Shown here piece after piece: positions 14,401 through 26,056 of a stretch of DNA of 64,000 bases. The notes under the pieces are model-generated. The model did no database searches, was not told the origin of the DNA, and saw only the letters and a program-made list of their open reading frames with translations. The stretch is from Setoptus koraiensis (taxonomy: Eukaryota; Arthropoda). The number at the start of each line of letters is the position of its first letter. Positions within the stretch are counted from its first letter, which is position 1. Location of the stretch: positions 15,810,001 through 15,874,000 of the forward strand of contig CM106586.1 of NCBI GenBank assembly GCA_048013815.1, in the 5' to 3' direction. The position numbers were made by a program, and so were the translations under genes.

Positions 14401-17400
14401 ATCCAGTTCATCATCTAGCAACTATAGTATGACTGCGGACGGTAACATGAGATCTATACCAGCTAATTATCAACATGATATCGGAAGGTTTCCCCCCCTA
14501 AGATGCGATGTGAACAAGTATTTTCGTCCACCAACCACTCTAATCCTCGATAGTCAAGCCATAAACCCATCCGCTGATGCCCACATTGTCTCCGCAATAA
14601 AGACTGATCAAGAATCTGCCACTCAACTGCAACCCAAACGTAGATTAAGTCAACAGGCCGATAGGATTCCAGTTTCACCATATTCTTCAGATGACGAAGA
14701 TGGAACATCATCCAGAATACCAAATTCGTCATCGGACGATTCCGGACCTGATGACTTCGACTTTGGTGCCCTTGATCCCGAAATACCCCCACATAATCCC
14801 GTTGTCGCTTCATCGTCTGAAAAAGATGAAGGCGTTCTCCTTAGATGCGCCACAATCGAGAAAGAAACAAGAGACTCTGTTTCTTCACAGAATCCCGGGG
14901 ACTCATTAAAGAAACAAACAAGTCAAGGTGATGAATGTGGCATGATACCAGGAAACAATCAGATCGCTTCTAGGATAAGTGTGGATTGTGAATCCACCGC
15001 TAGTGAGATCATCACTATAACAGAAAATCTACCAAGTTCAATGCAACTGACACAAGGGTCTGCTGATCAACAGAATCTTCAGCAGTCCATCCAAAGGACA
15101 AAGACTGTACCATTACCAGGAACAACATTCATTTCTGATCTTCGTGGGACTATCAACGAATCGATTAGAAATCCACAATCCTCTCAGAAGATCTCGTCTG
15201 CTCAAGAGAGGGCTAAAGCCACCATGACAAACATAATCAATAAGGCATCATCTCTCGGTGATTCTCATTTCAAACGAACCGGATCTGTCACAAAAGATCA
15301 GTCGCAATCACAAGGCCAAACCCCTCCACCACCAGCTTCTAGTTTAGCATCGTCTTTTTCGAAGACTCCCTCTCCCACTGCATTTAATAGTGGGGGAAGC
15401 GCAGGATCAGGGTCTCTTATTGATAGATTCACATCGGAGGCTAGAGATGCTGTCAGGGAAGCTAAAGCAGCAGCCATCGATGCAGGCAAAAATGCTATCA
15501 GAGTCACAAAACCAGCAGCCGATGTTGGCCGACAGAAACTTCTGCGCAACCTGCAAGCTTTAAGTGATCCCATGAAAGATACAGCGAGAGAGATTCTTCG
15601 CAGCCGGGAAGACTCTATAGATAGTGCTCTAGTCAACCCTGAGTCGGAACCGACGACTTCAGCGTCCATCGAACGAATGTCAAGTAATGCAAGTAGTGGC
15701 ATGTCGAGCGATTTGAATGGATTGGCTGACAAGGCGAACAACATGTTCAATGAATGGTTCGGATCGAAGGCTAGCGGTTTTGCCAAACAGGTCAAAGATC
15801 GCACGAAACCTTTTGGCCCTTTTCCAACGAGTAAGATACATCAGTTTGAGATTGATTCATATTGTTTTCTTTAACTTATGGTTTATGTTTTATTATAATT
15901 TATATGATTTTGCCATTTTAATTTATCCTTTAATTTATTATTTTGAAACTTTAGACAACCGAAGATCATCCATTGCCACCAGCATACTTTTTCATCGCAA
16001 AACCTCATTAGCGAACCATTCCCGCTTCGCGCCCCTAGGTAGAATTAAAAGTCTTGATGTTAATGAGTACAACGACGATTTTGATTTCCTTGCAGGTCAT
16101 AAGTTAGTTCAGAAAACACACCTGATCAAACATTCAGCTGGCCACAGTGAACCACAGGAGCCTGTAACACCATTGCGCAATGCCACTGGCGATGGGTAAG
16201 ACTAAAGTTACATCACAAAAATATAGGAGAACAAAAAAAATGAACTCTAACTGATGAACTGTTCCTTTTGTTTTGTTTTACACTCCAGTGATAATCAACA
16301 ATTCCTGAAGCAAGTAATCGAGGGAGTTTTACATGGAGATGGGGTTGGTTGGCTCAAGCTGAATAAAGTCAAAAAGCTTATGGAAGATGAGAATTATCGA
16401 AATTTCATGATATCTAAAGTGAATAGGAATTTGGAAAATAGAATAAGGCCTGATGATCGCATTGGAGATGTTTGTATTATAAAACCAGTTTGGCGGGGAA
16501 TGCTTCGATTGTGTCTGGCAATGATATCCGGTTTAGAGCAGAGCTACATGCACAATAAACTTGTTGGAATGGCCAGTGTATTTTCGATTCTTGAAGTTGC
16601 ATACACTCACTATTGGACGAGAGAGCCGGCATCTACTCCGAGCTGTGCCACCGCAACAGGAACTGGTAGCACAAATCACAGTCGTAGACCTACTATCAGC
16701 TCAATATCAACTAATGACTTGGATGACGCTCAGTCAATTACGAGCGATTCCCTAGACGTTCGAGCGTCTTCAGCAGGCGGTGTGGAAATGGGCGAGAACA
16801 GATCATACCCGTGCAATCTAAGTGTCGGCACGATGGATTCTGGCGCCAGTTCCCCTTTCGGAAGTAATGAGGACATTGTACAGCGAAACCAGAATCAACA
16901 AATCAACCCGAACAACCCTTTCATAACTCAGCCAAGGAATAGTTACCAATTTGTACCACGTGCATCGTCTGCGCAAGCTAATCCTGGGAAAAACTACAAT
17001 GTCGATAGGCTAGCAACCGATCAAAACGGATTCAATCATGCTGACGACCAAAACCTTATATCGCCCTCAAATGCATCTGGTGCTAGTGGTAGTAGCGAAA
17101 ACATTGTTCAACCAGCCGAGTCCGAGAGACCGCTTGATTTGACCAGATTGCCAAGTACAGAGTCTGAGCTATCAGAGCTTAGTGCACCGGCTATTATGAA
17201 TCATGATCGTACAGGCACCAACCAATTGAATGTTTCTTCAACTTACGCTCAACTTTCCGAATCAGCGGCATCGGCACTGTCTATTTTAGTTAACCAGAGG
17301 GCAGCTAGCAGTGGTCAGGATACACCTATAACTGCCAGTTCCTCTCCTAGACCAAGTATTGACCATATACCATCTCTGGGACTCTTGGATGAGCACGCAT

Positions 17401-20400
17401 CTAATATTGGTTCTCCGACAAAACAGTTATGGACACCTAAGCAAGGCTTACCAAAGATGACACAGGCAACATTAACTAGTGGCGTCACATTGGCCTCTCC
17501 CAATGACAGTCCAAGAGTTTACTTGTACCAAGGACTCTTGAATAAGGAACGTAGTCTTCTGTGGGATCAGATGCAGTTCTGGGAAGAAGCATTTTTAGAT
17601 GCTGTGTCTCATGAGAGAGAACTAACTGGTATGGATCAAGGACCTGGAGAAATGCTAGAAAGATATAAGTTATTATATGAAATGGATAAAAAGAGATTGG
17701 AACACGAAGAGGACCGGCTTCTATCTACTCTCTTATACAATATGATTGCTTTCATGGTCATGTTGGGTGTTGAAAAGCAGCACATAAAACAAAAAATTCG
17801 CCGCCTATTGGGCAAGTGCCACATCGGGCTAGTTAATAGCGCGGAGATAAATCAATTACTTGAACAAATCGAGTCACTGCAAGGCAATGATATAGATCTC
17901 AAACCTCTGGCCAGTCGTCAAATACACAGGCAAACATTTACATTGCATCAGGGCACAGATGCCACAGGTGATATATTATTCATGGAAGTTAGAGATGATG
18001 GACTTATTTTGCGCAGTATCAATGGCACGATTGTCGAGCGCTGGTGGTATGAGAGATTGATAAACATGACTTATAGCCCGAGTAATAAGGTGGTTTGTCT
18101 TTGGAGAAAATCTGGTGGCCAGACACAATTGAACAAGTACTATACGAGAAGATGCAAGGAACTGTATAATTGTATTCAAGAGGCTATGCAGCACGCTGCC
18201 GATAAATCCCTAGGATTGAACAGAGGTATTTAGCATTATGATAATGACTATTATATCAACTAACTGCCAAATCGTAAACTCATTGTTAATCTTCACCTGA
18301 ATTTTTCATCAACCAATCACCTACTCTGACAAAAAAAAAACAAAAATATAAGTTGGAACCGAGCTAGGTGGTGAATTTCCTGTTCAAGACATGAGAACTG
18401 GCGAAGGAGGTATTCTGCAAGTTTGCATGGAGGGCGTCGGATTGCTGTTTGCCACTAGCAAGGTAAAATCTGAGTCTCCATCAGTATCTACTCTCAAAGA
18501 TCAATTCTAGAACTCCTTAATCTTATATTCTTGAACCCAGTGAAAATTCTTGCGAGTATCGATGAATACTTAGAATACTATGGTGCTCATTGAAGTATGA
18601 ATTCTATACAACAGAACGGCGTCCTCCTAAATAACCTTTTAAATTAACTAATTCACCCAAATGAATCCAGTTCTTATTCAGCAATCCCTAACTTTCACCT
18701 GATTACTCTGGATATTCAATCTCAGCCCTAGAACCTCTATCTGACTCTGAAACATCCACATTCTTGACCACCTAAAGTCACCCCGCCTAGTTTGTACCTA
18801 ATTCCCTAAATGCTCTGCTCGAGCTAGCGAATCCCAAGTGGTCATTATTTATCCTCGAAAAAGTCCTCTGCTTCAGGTCTCTTTGTTATTTGCATTATTT
18901 TTCATAATACCACCATCATCATCTCCAAACAATATGATTAACAAACAAAAATTGTGATTGTTAACAAGATCACTCAAATTGATATAATCTATTCTATCTA
19001 CTATCGATACATATATGCAAACGCTAACTCATTCAAATCGTCGGTTCAATCTAAACAACACAAATGATAACAGGATTTTGAGGTACTTGGTATATCCTTT
19101 GAAGTGTTACTGCTGTTTGTCCTTATCCTAATTAGTTCGATATAACCTGATATAGTTTCACTAGAAAGAACGACACTTTAAAGTTTCAGTTTTTACCTTA
19201 ACATTGCATCTTATAAGTTAAACGGAGATCTAAGAGAGACCATTCTATAAGTTGACAGCAAGAAGAGATAAACGATTTGAATTTCAGTATCAAATGATTT
19301 ACGTTGTTTTAGAATTGAAACTCGATAGAAGGTGGCCACACTGAGTCACCTTTCTTCTAGAGTTTAACCCTTTATCTGATTTGAGACGGAAAAATGACAT
19401 TATCAGGAATTATTAGAAATTTCGATATAAATAAGTGACATGAGATAGATAATAATTTCTGTACTCTCTGATTGCTCTACATAGAGTAAAACCTTTAAAA
19501 CTTGTAGATAGCCCACACAGAAGTTCCTAACTTATGCCAATCTGTCACACAATTCAGCATACATATATCCATATACATATATATTTATATGGATAGATGT
19601 ATATTTAGTTTAGTAGAGAGCTAGTTCCAACAACTAGACAAATTCATTTTATGACCCCGAAAATGAATCGAATGTAGATAACAAGTAGATATGATCACAT
19701 ATTCCTAGAGTTGATCATGGTAATATTAGAAAATAATGCTAACAAAACCATTGAGACTTTTGTTATATATTTATATATGTGTATTAGCATACACTTTCAT
19801 ATATAGATATATAATTAATCATGGCATGCGCCACCTCCTCAAGCACCACATACCATTTTGTTCTTTATTAGATAATACAGCTCTTTGATTGTAATCAATT
19901 AATTGGAAGCACAAGTGACTGCAATACTCGGGCCCTCTAGATCCTCCGCATGCAAGAGATCTAATGCCAGTTGACTGAACAACTTTGTTTAGGCCGACCT
20001 GTGATTGACGAAGCATGAAATCCCTTTTATCTTTTTGTTTTGACGAATTTTATCCAACAAGCTTGTATAATGATCATATGCATTAATTTTAGCAATCTAC
20101 GCAAACTGTGTCTCTTCTCAAGCTGTCAATTTTATATTCGGTCGTTTCTTTATTCCCCAACCCTTCCCTCGTGACAAACTAATCCAAAATGTAGTTTGAT
20201 ACCTTACTAATACTTATCATTCGCACATGTGCAACTTGTACAAAATTTATCTATCATCACAATAGTTCTTTGTCAGACTGGATAACATAAGAAAGTGTTT
20301 CACCCAAAAAGGTGGAACATTTGTTTTGGAGGAATTCAGTAAGTTGCTACTCCGAAGCGAGACACACCAGATAGTACTTGAATCAACTATTTATAACGTC

Positions 20401-20610
20401 TTCGTTCTATCATTATTTTGCTATCCAGACCCCAAAACAAGACTGCTAACTCAAAGAAGGTATCGATCTCAAATGGCGGATCAAATTTGTTATTCAGTCC
20501 TGTGCGTTTTCTCATACGTTGCTGCTGGACAAAATAAGAGCAATACCCAACAAAACAATCAGCCACAAAGGCCTCATTCGCAGCCGGTAACCACTGAACA
20601 AGGAAATTGA
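11466..20610 (+). CDS. MADD: MADD / Rab3 GDP-GTP exchange factor, DENN domain protein
   Basis: Eight coding exons join without a frame break: 11466-12692, 12795-13085, 13190-15830, 15955-16195, 16289-18225, 18353-18462, 20266-20338 and 20429-20610. All introns are GT-AG, and the total is 6,702 nt or 2,233 residues. The product opens with [13 protein letters not shown] as animal MADD does. The uDENN, cDENN and dDENN segments follow (for example FFSTFRECL near residue 280, [26 protein letters not shown]), then long Ser/Asn-rich linkers. A death-domain-like block starts at the fifth exon ([13 protein letters not shown], near residue 1467). The conserved C-terminal part contains [13 protein letters not shown] near residue 2040, and the terminal exon carries [15 protein letters not shown]. 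Family members activate Rab3/Rab27 on synaptic vesicles. The start has a good context (ACA before ATG). The protein is longer than human isoforms (about 1,600 residues) because of its linkers. A polyadenylation signal is at 20821-20826. Confidence 0.95.
16039..16095 (+). other. possible optional in-frame intron inside MADD coding exon 4
   Basis: Within the coding exon 15955-16195 a 57-nt segment begins CTAG|GTAGAA and ends CTTGCAG|GTCA. It therefore has splice-like ends, is a multiple of three and contains no stop. It can be read as coding sequence or removed without changing frame, as in exitrons or alternative cassette segments. MADD is extensively spliced in vertebrates. Evidence here is only sequence shape. 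Confidence 0.3.
18463..20265 (+). other. large MADD intron 6
   Basis: At 1.8 kb this intron is far longer than the other MADD introns (90-127 nt). The donor is at 18463 (AAG|GTAAAA) and the acceptor at 20265 (AATAG|TTC). The acceptor is fixed by phase and by homology, because the next exon continues with DNIRKC and FVLEEF as in animal MADD. It is AT-rich, with a TATA-rich inverted stretch around 19560-19610. No nested gene is seen. Confidence 0.8.
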
Positions 20611-20820
20611 TATTATGGTTCATCTTAGCTTTAATTTGTTGATAACGTTCAGCTGCAATGAAGATGTTTACTGGGAAAAGTTCAAATGTTATCATTGAGC
20701 AGGATAGAAAATTACCACATATACGAGATGCTTGCAGATAGAATGATGCGAAACGTCATTCAGCTTTCATGATGTGAATATTGTACTTTGCTCATAGATT
20801 TTGTTATTACATCATTATAG

Positions 20821-20826
20821 AATAAA
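20821..20826 (+). terminator. MADD polyadenylation signal
   Basis: AATAAA lies 211 nt after the MADD stop codon and is the first canonical signal downstream of it. Confidence 0.6.
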
Positions 20827-22288
20827 ATGAATAATACCAGAGTGAATTGTATTCAAGCTGACCCGTTCGATCATTTGATTTCGCACCATTTGATTTTTTG
20901 TGTGTGCATCGTTCAAAGTTTGTTAGTACATATATTGTTAGTCTACTATACATCCATACTCAAGCTGGATTCTCCGAGCGAGTATTAGATTTGCATTCAT
21001 GAAGTATCATGTTGTTGCTGGCTATTCACCCCCCAAAATGGAGCCGGCTAATGGGCCTCAGATATGTCTGCACGCCTGCTACAAGGAGCTTAGCATGTTA
21101 AAGCCAATGGCCCGGGCCAATTGTATTCAGTGTCCTTGGGTTACCTGATCTCTCGTTTAAACCATCCAAGTTGGAGATTTTGTTTCATCAATGAATGTTC
21201 TCTCTATCACGTTTCATCAGTTTTTACTTATCATCTCTCACTGTTTAAAAATACGCGTTTCCGATAAGCAACTATTAAGCATCCCATTCAAATCATTTTT
21301 GCAGCACAAGTAACTTTGCTTAGTATCAGCATAGTCATTCGTTGACTGCAAACAGAACCGCCTTGCAGTGAAAATAGCGGTAGAACTTGATCTAAAAGTG
21401 GACTAAGACGGTAGTTATAGTAGAATTCCAAGTGAATATAATATTAGTACTACTACTATTGCAATCTACGAATTCCTATTCTCTCTATTCCGGTATTGCC
21501 AGCTGCTGTAATTGCCATTCTTGCATATCGTGCTTTCAGCAGGCAACAAAAGTTGTTTGAAATAACAAGAAGTAAGCAAAGGAATAGCGTGTATCTCTGT
21601 CCTTGACTTCCTTGATTTGTTATTGTAGGTGTTAGGTGACCGGGTTTTAAAGTTGTTTGGCATGGTTAGAAGGCAAACTCATTATTAGTTCATTGATAGT
21701 TAGTGATAGCTGATAATAGAAATCAAAGGTTAGCTATGTTTTTGTGCTGTCAGAATCAATCATAGTATTTGCGTCATTTAGTTTGTTTACATTAATTCGA
21801 ATGTGTCGAAGTATTTCCATTCAAATATATGGCGATCTAGCTACTGATTGATCATCAATGATGCGTTCGCGTGCATCATTTATTATGTCTCAATTGTAAC
21901 CAGTAACGTCACAAAAGCTTCTCTTCACAAAAGGTTACATTGAAACACAAGTCTGATGCGAGCCACCAAGACAACAATTATTTAACAGTGATAACAGCAA
22001 CACCAGCGACTAGACAATTTGTCTGACAATCAAATAATAATAATTAATGATATGAAACTGACTTTCATTTTATCAATCATAACAATGCATGGACCCCTGC
22101 AGGCAGTGCTCCATTAGTAATGATCCGTCGAGTTGTTGGTTTCATCGCCAAAGAGAAACAACATTACAACATAAGGCTTAGACATTCTAGCCAATCAGCT
22201 ACTACTACTCATGTCACCCAATCAATGCCAATATATATCGCTGTATCTATTAAACAAAACCATTAAATCTATTTTTATCGTCTCACAG

Positions 22289-22428
22289 ACCCCACATACA
22301 GTTTGGCCACCAGCCAATGCACACAGACACATACTGAATGCACCAGCGAAGCCAAAATATAACTCACAAGTAATAGAATATCGCCGACATATAGATATAT
22401 TAAACGAGAAGAAGTGGCTGCAGCGAAA
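22289..22428 (+). other. candidate isolated coding exon
   Basis: A 140-nt stretch is bounded by TCACAG| and |GTAAGT, open in one frame, and encodes protein-like sequence including VWPPANAHRH and EYRRHIDILNEKKW. The frame stays open upstream to an ATG at 22211, so a short first exon of 73 codons is also possible; its stop TAA overlaps the donor. I do not recognise the product and see no partner exons. Confidence 0.25.
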
Positions 22429-22954
22429 GTAAGTAGCGATCCAACTACCACAATTATGCTTCTCTTTGTGTACGAGCATAGTGAGCTTCAGTCAAGTCCA
22501 CTAACCATTCCAATGTGGCCTATACTCTATTATCTAGTTGGACAACTAGACTGATCCGACCATCTTGTCAATGGCTTTTGAGACTTGATTTATCTTTGAT
22601 CTCATTTAGGTGATTCACCAGATTACTGCCACTCTCGCTAGTCACTTGCTCATTCGCTCGTTGGCTTGTTCGCTCATTCGCTTATTCGCGCTGTCCATCA
22701 ATTTATATCAAGTTACAATGATATATAACGGTTAGACTAACAACACTAGAGAACACTAACAGATTAGATTAGATAGCATGGTAGAGAACAAGCAAGAAAT
22801 CTGACGCAATCGATTAGATTCATCATAAGAGGAAGATAGCCTAAAGTCTCTTGTATTTTGGGTCGAAGCTTCTGTTTCCCATTGAGACTATAGAATGTTG
22901 ATCAGACTGACAATATTTCTTGGGTTGTAGCAAAACTATCACATCGATGATCAA

Positions 22955-23010
22955 TGGTGGTCATCGTTGATTCAACCTAGAGCCTATGGTTGAACCAACG
23001 ATGACCACCA
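22955..23010. repeat. strong hairpin, 23-nt arms, 10-nt loop
   Basis: Arm 22955-22977 and arm 22988-23010 are complementary at 22 of 23 positions. The only mismatch is A-C on the plus strand, hence G-U if the minus strand were transcribed. Size and stem resemble a microRNA precursor, but no family seed is recognised. Confidence 0.7.
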
Positions 23011-23351
23011 CACGATACACATTTGCGTCGTGTCATAGTTGTCGACATTTCGACCATCTTGGTCATTAAATGTGTTTGTCTGCCCGTGCACAGTCCGAAC
23101 TATTATTAGCTCTTCAGTAATAAATCCGTTGCGTAACAATGAGCAAGAAGTTTATCAGTTTAAAAGATCTAAAAATGGCAATCAGTTTAGTAGTGTGTGT
23201 GCTAAACTGATACTAAACAACAAAATCATAATCAAATAAAGCGCTTTAATTATTATTAGTTATTATGCGTCCTTATCAGTTATAACACCATGTTAGAAAT
23301 AAAATGTTGACACTAGTATCGTGAAAATTATCGAGAGAGCTAGAGGGAGTC

Positions 23352-23385
<34 letters not shown>

Positions 23386-23386
23386 G
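23352..23386. repeat. GA-rich microsatellite
   Basis: A run of GA dinucleotides interrupted only at its left end. Confidence 0.8.
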
Positions 23387-23910
23387 GACGAAACAAACAA
23401 GCAAATAACTATGACTCACTAATATATATACACAACAAAATTTATCAAGATGTCTCTCTAGTTGTCACCATAGACTGGATATAGTTACGAATGTTGTTGA
23501 CTGTTGACGTTCGCGGTGGAAGTGGTTGTGTTGTGTATGTGACTGTGACTGTGTAGAATACTTGTCTCGCAACTGGATCATTTACCTACTATACAAACAA
23601 CAAATAGTGTCTGAATAACCTCCAATGAACTGATCGCCTACGATCATTATCTTACACGTCAGCCGCGTTGAATGCAACAAGCTAGATGGTAAGATGAGGA
23701 CCACTAGCTAGGACTGCATTCATATTTCACACATCCATTTGCTGGTAGCAACCGATACCACAGTTGTTCCATTTAACTCCATAGTTGGATAAAATTTATT
23801 TCTGTTCCACTGCTAGCACATTGAACTTCACATTATAAGTTACACCTAACTAAAGTATATACCTAAATCAACCACTGACCTGAACCAACTACACTCAGAC
23901 TATATCGAAA

Positions 23911-25014
23911 ATGGTAATCGTGACCAATAATGTGATCGACAGTGATACAGCAAGTTATTCCGATCACACAGACCAAAAGAGCCACACGTTCAATGATGGC
24001 ATGCTATGTCCGCACAATATTATTAGAGATGATCAATTAAAACAAGTGGATGATTTAAGGCAGATGTTCAAGGCCGAATTTGATGCCAACCCTGAACAAT
24101 ATGACAAACTTGATTATTCAAAAGTCATCGATAAGTCTCAACCGTGGCACTGTTGGAGACACTTGAATCAATATCAATTCAATAAGGAAAAGGCCTTTGA
24201 TAATATGAAAAACAGCTTGAAATGGCGAAAAGAAAACAATATCAATCACCTCAAGGATCATGATTTTGCTAAAGAATTTTGGCTTTTTGGTCCCATTATG
24301 CGATGTGGTCACAACAAAGATGGTAACTTGGTTGTCTATATGATTGGTTCCATGTTTAGGCCTCCTAAAGATAAAATGCGAAATCAATTCAAGCAATTTG
24401 TTTGCAACATACTAAATACTCACGATGATAAACTGTCCCCCAGAGAAAAAGTTGTTATAGTTTTTGATGATAGCAACACAACTATTATGAATTTTGATTT
24501 GGATCTAATGCGATGGGCGGTGAGTTGATTAGCGATATATCTAAACAGTCAAATTTTTTGCTTTCTGTCACGCAAGTGTCACTAATAGCAATACATAACA
24601 TATTGAACGTTTGTATTACAGGTGTCCATGATGAATTATTGGCCATCAAGGATTTATGCTGTTTATGTTATCGGTGTACCATTTATATTGCGTCCAGTTG
24701 TCAGAATGATTATTTCCTGGCTCTCAGAGGAATGGAGATCCCGAGTGTTTTGTGGTACATCTGAGGAGCTATTGTTGCCCAATATAGACACACAACAGTT
24801 ACCCACGTATCTCAGAGGTTCTATGGACGAGAGAGTTTGTAGAATGGCACCACCGGAAGCGCGATGGGCGAAGGATATGAAAGAATTTCAAGATGCGCAA
24901 TCGATGAAACATTTGGAACATTTTCTGGGCTATTATTTGGCGCCTCAACAAAAGGAGGAGATGCAATCGTTGCAGATTGAACACGATAACAAAATGTCAT
25001 CTATATCCAATTGA
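23911..25014 (+). CDS. CRAL-TRIO (SEC14-like) domain lipid-transfer protein
   Basis: Two exons (23911-24519 and 24622-25014) joined by a phase-0 GT-AG intron encode 333 residues. An N-terminal CRAL-TRIO-N-like helical part (WRHLNQYQFNKEKAFDNM) is followed by the lipid-binding fold: GNLVVYMIGSM, then VVIVFDDSNT near residue 190, then YWPSRIYAVYVIGVPFI across the exon junction. The tail includes LPTYLRG. SEC14-type domains bind a hydrophobic ligand such as a phospholipid, tocopherol or retinoid and move it between membranes. The domain resembles that of MOSPD2, but no MSP domain or membrane anchor follows. The ligand cannot be inferred. The start is the first ATG after stops and has an AAA upstream context. 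AATAAA is at 25112-25117. Confidence 0.8.
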
Positions 25015-25111
25015 CAACGGTGAGAGATAAAAGTGTCAAAGATTAAATTGACACAACAAACAAACAACAACAGCTGCTGCGAAAAGTGGGCAAATCTGCC
25101 GATGTTACACT

Positions 25112-25117
25112 AATAAA
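25112..25117 (+). terminator. polyadenylation signal of the CRAL-TRIO gene
   Basis: AATAAA lies about 100 nt after the stop codon at 25014. Confidence 0.6.
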
Positions 25118-26056
25118 AGCACTCATGTTTCGCAATCAATTGCACATTCATTTTTTTATCGTGCTAGTGTCAGGTTGACAGTAACTTGACAAGTTGTCTG
25201 TTTACCTACAACTTACAACTTGACAAGTTGAACTTGTTAGTAAAGATCACCTAGCTTACCTTGCTAGTGGCGTGGACGCCAGGCACCTGGCGGAAAACAA
25301 AAAAACAAAAAAAAATCAATCAAGTTTGAATTTGGCGCCTGTCGCAAGAGTGCACGAGATGGCGAATTCAGCTCGTGCAGAGTTTGTCCAGAATGCAGGG
25401 CGTGTGTGCGTAGTTTAAAGGGACTGCAGTCTGCAGACAAAGAAATTGTGTGGCGCCAAAAGAGCGATAGGCTTTGTTGGAAGCGGCGAGGGGGGAAAGG
25501 ACAATACCAGTTCGCTACTTCAGCACTGCGGGACGCCACAGTGTAGCCACTACAGGCCCGAAGTAGCAGCAACAATGTTTTGTTTTGGTTTGTGTCATGA
25601 TATAATGATAAATCTTGTTGTTTTTATTTTATTATTTTTTAATATCAGCTCGTCATTATTAGTATCGGCATCTGAGTGACAGGCACACGGACGGACTCAC
25701 TCGTTCACACAGTAGACATTTTATAACAACAGCAATAACAATGATTAACATCGAGCCGTTCATTGTTTCATTGTTGGCTTATTTGTAGATACAATTATTT
25801 TAATTCTATTAATTATCAGGACCGCTTGACAACGATAGTTTTATCCGCTTTTAACGCCGTCCCCCCCCAACCAGCACCAGCAACCAATACGACAAGAGCG
25901 ACAATTGCATTTCGACACCGTGACATATCATAGCTGATTCACACACCGTAGCGATCCCATCGCCCAACCAATAACCAACAACCGACGACTTGACCACGCA
26001 AGACTAGTCCGCGTTCTATCGCGAGACCCCTTGGCACTACCCAAGACACACGCACC
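25118..26056. other. intergenic stretch, CDT1 upstream region
   Basis: No gene is recognised. Two near-palindromic AACTTGACAAGTT copies occur at about 25185-25235. The last 200 nt are C-rich and should contain the CDT1 promoter and 5' UTR. No TATA box is obvious. Confidence 0.5.

Larger units (their letters stand above)
20827..23910. other. intergenic stretch with one candidate exon and one strong hairpin
   Basis: No complete gene is recognised between MADD and the CRAL-TRIO gene. It holds a possible isolated exon at 22289-22428, a 23-nt-arm hairpin at 22955-23010 and a GA run at about 23352-23386. The 5' UTR of the downstream gene may start in the last few hundred bases. Confidence 0.5.

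Noticed and set aside
20339-20428. Reading straight through the end of MADD without an intron (adds about 30 residues after EEF)
   Set aside because: Removing 20339-20428 (GTAAGT...CCAG) gives [20 protein letters not shown], which matches the spacing of animal MADD exactly; the read-through version does not.
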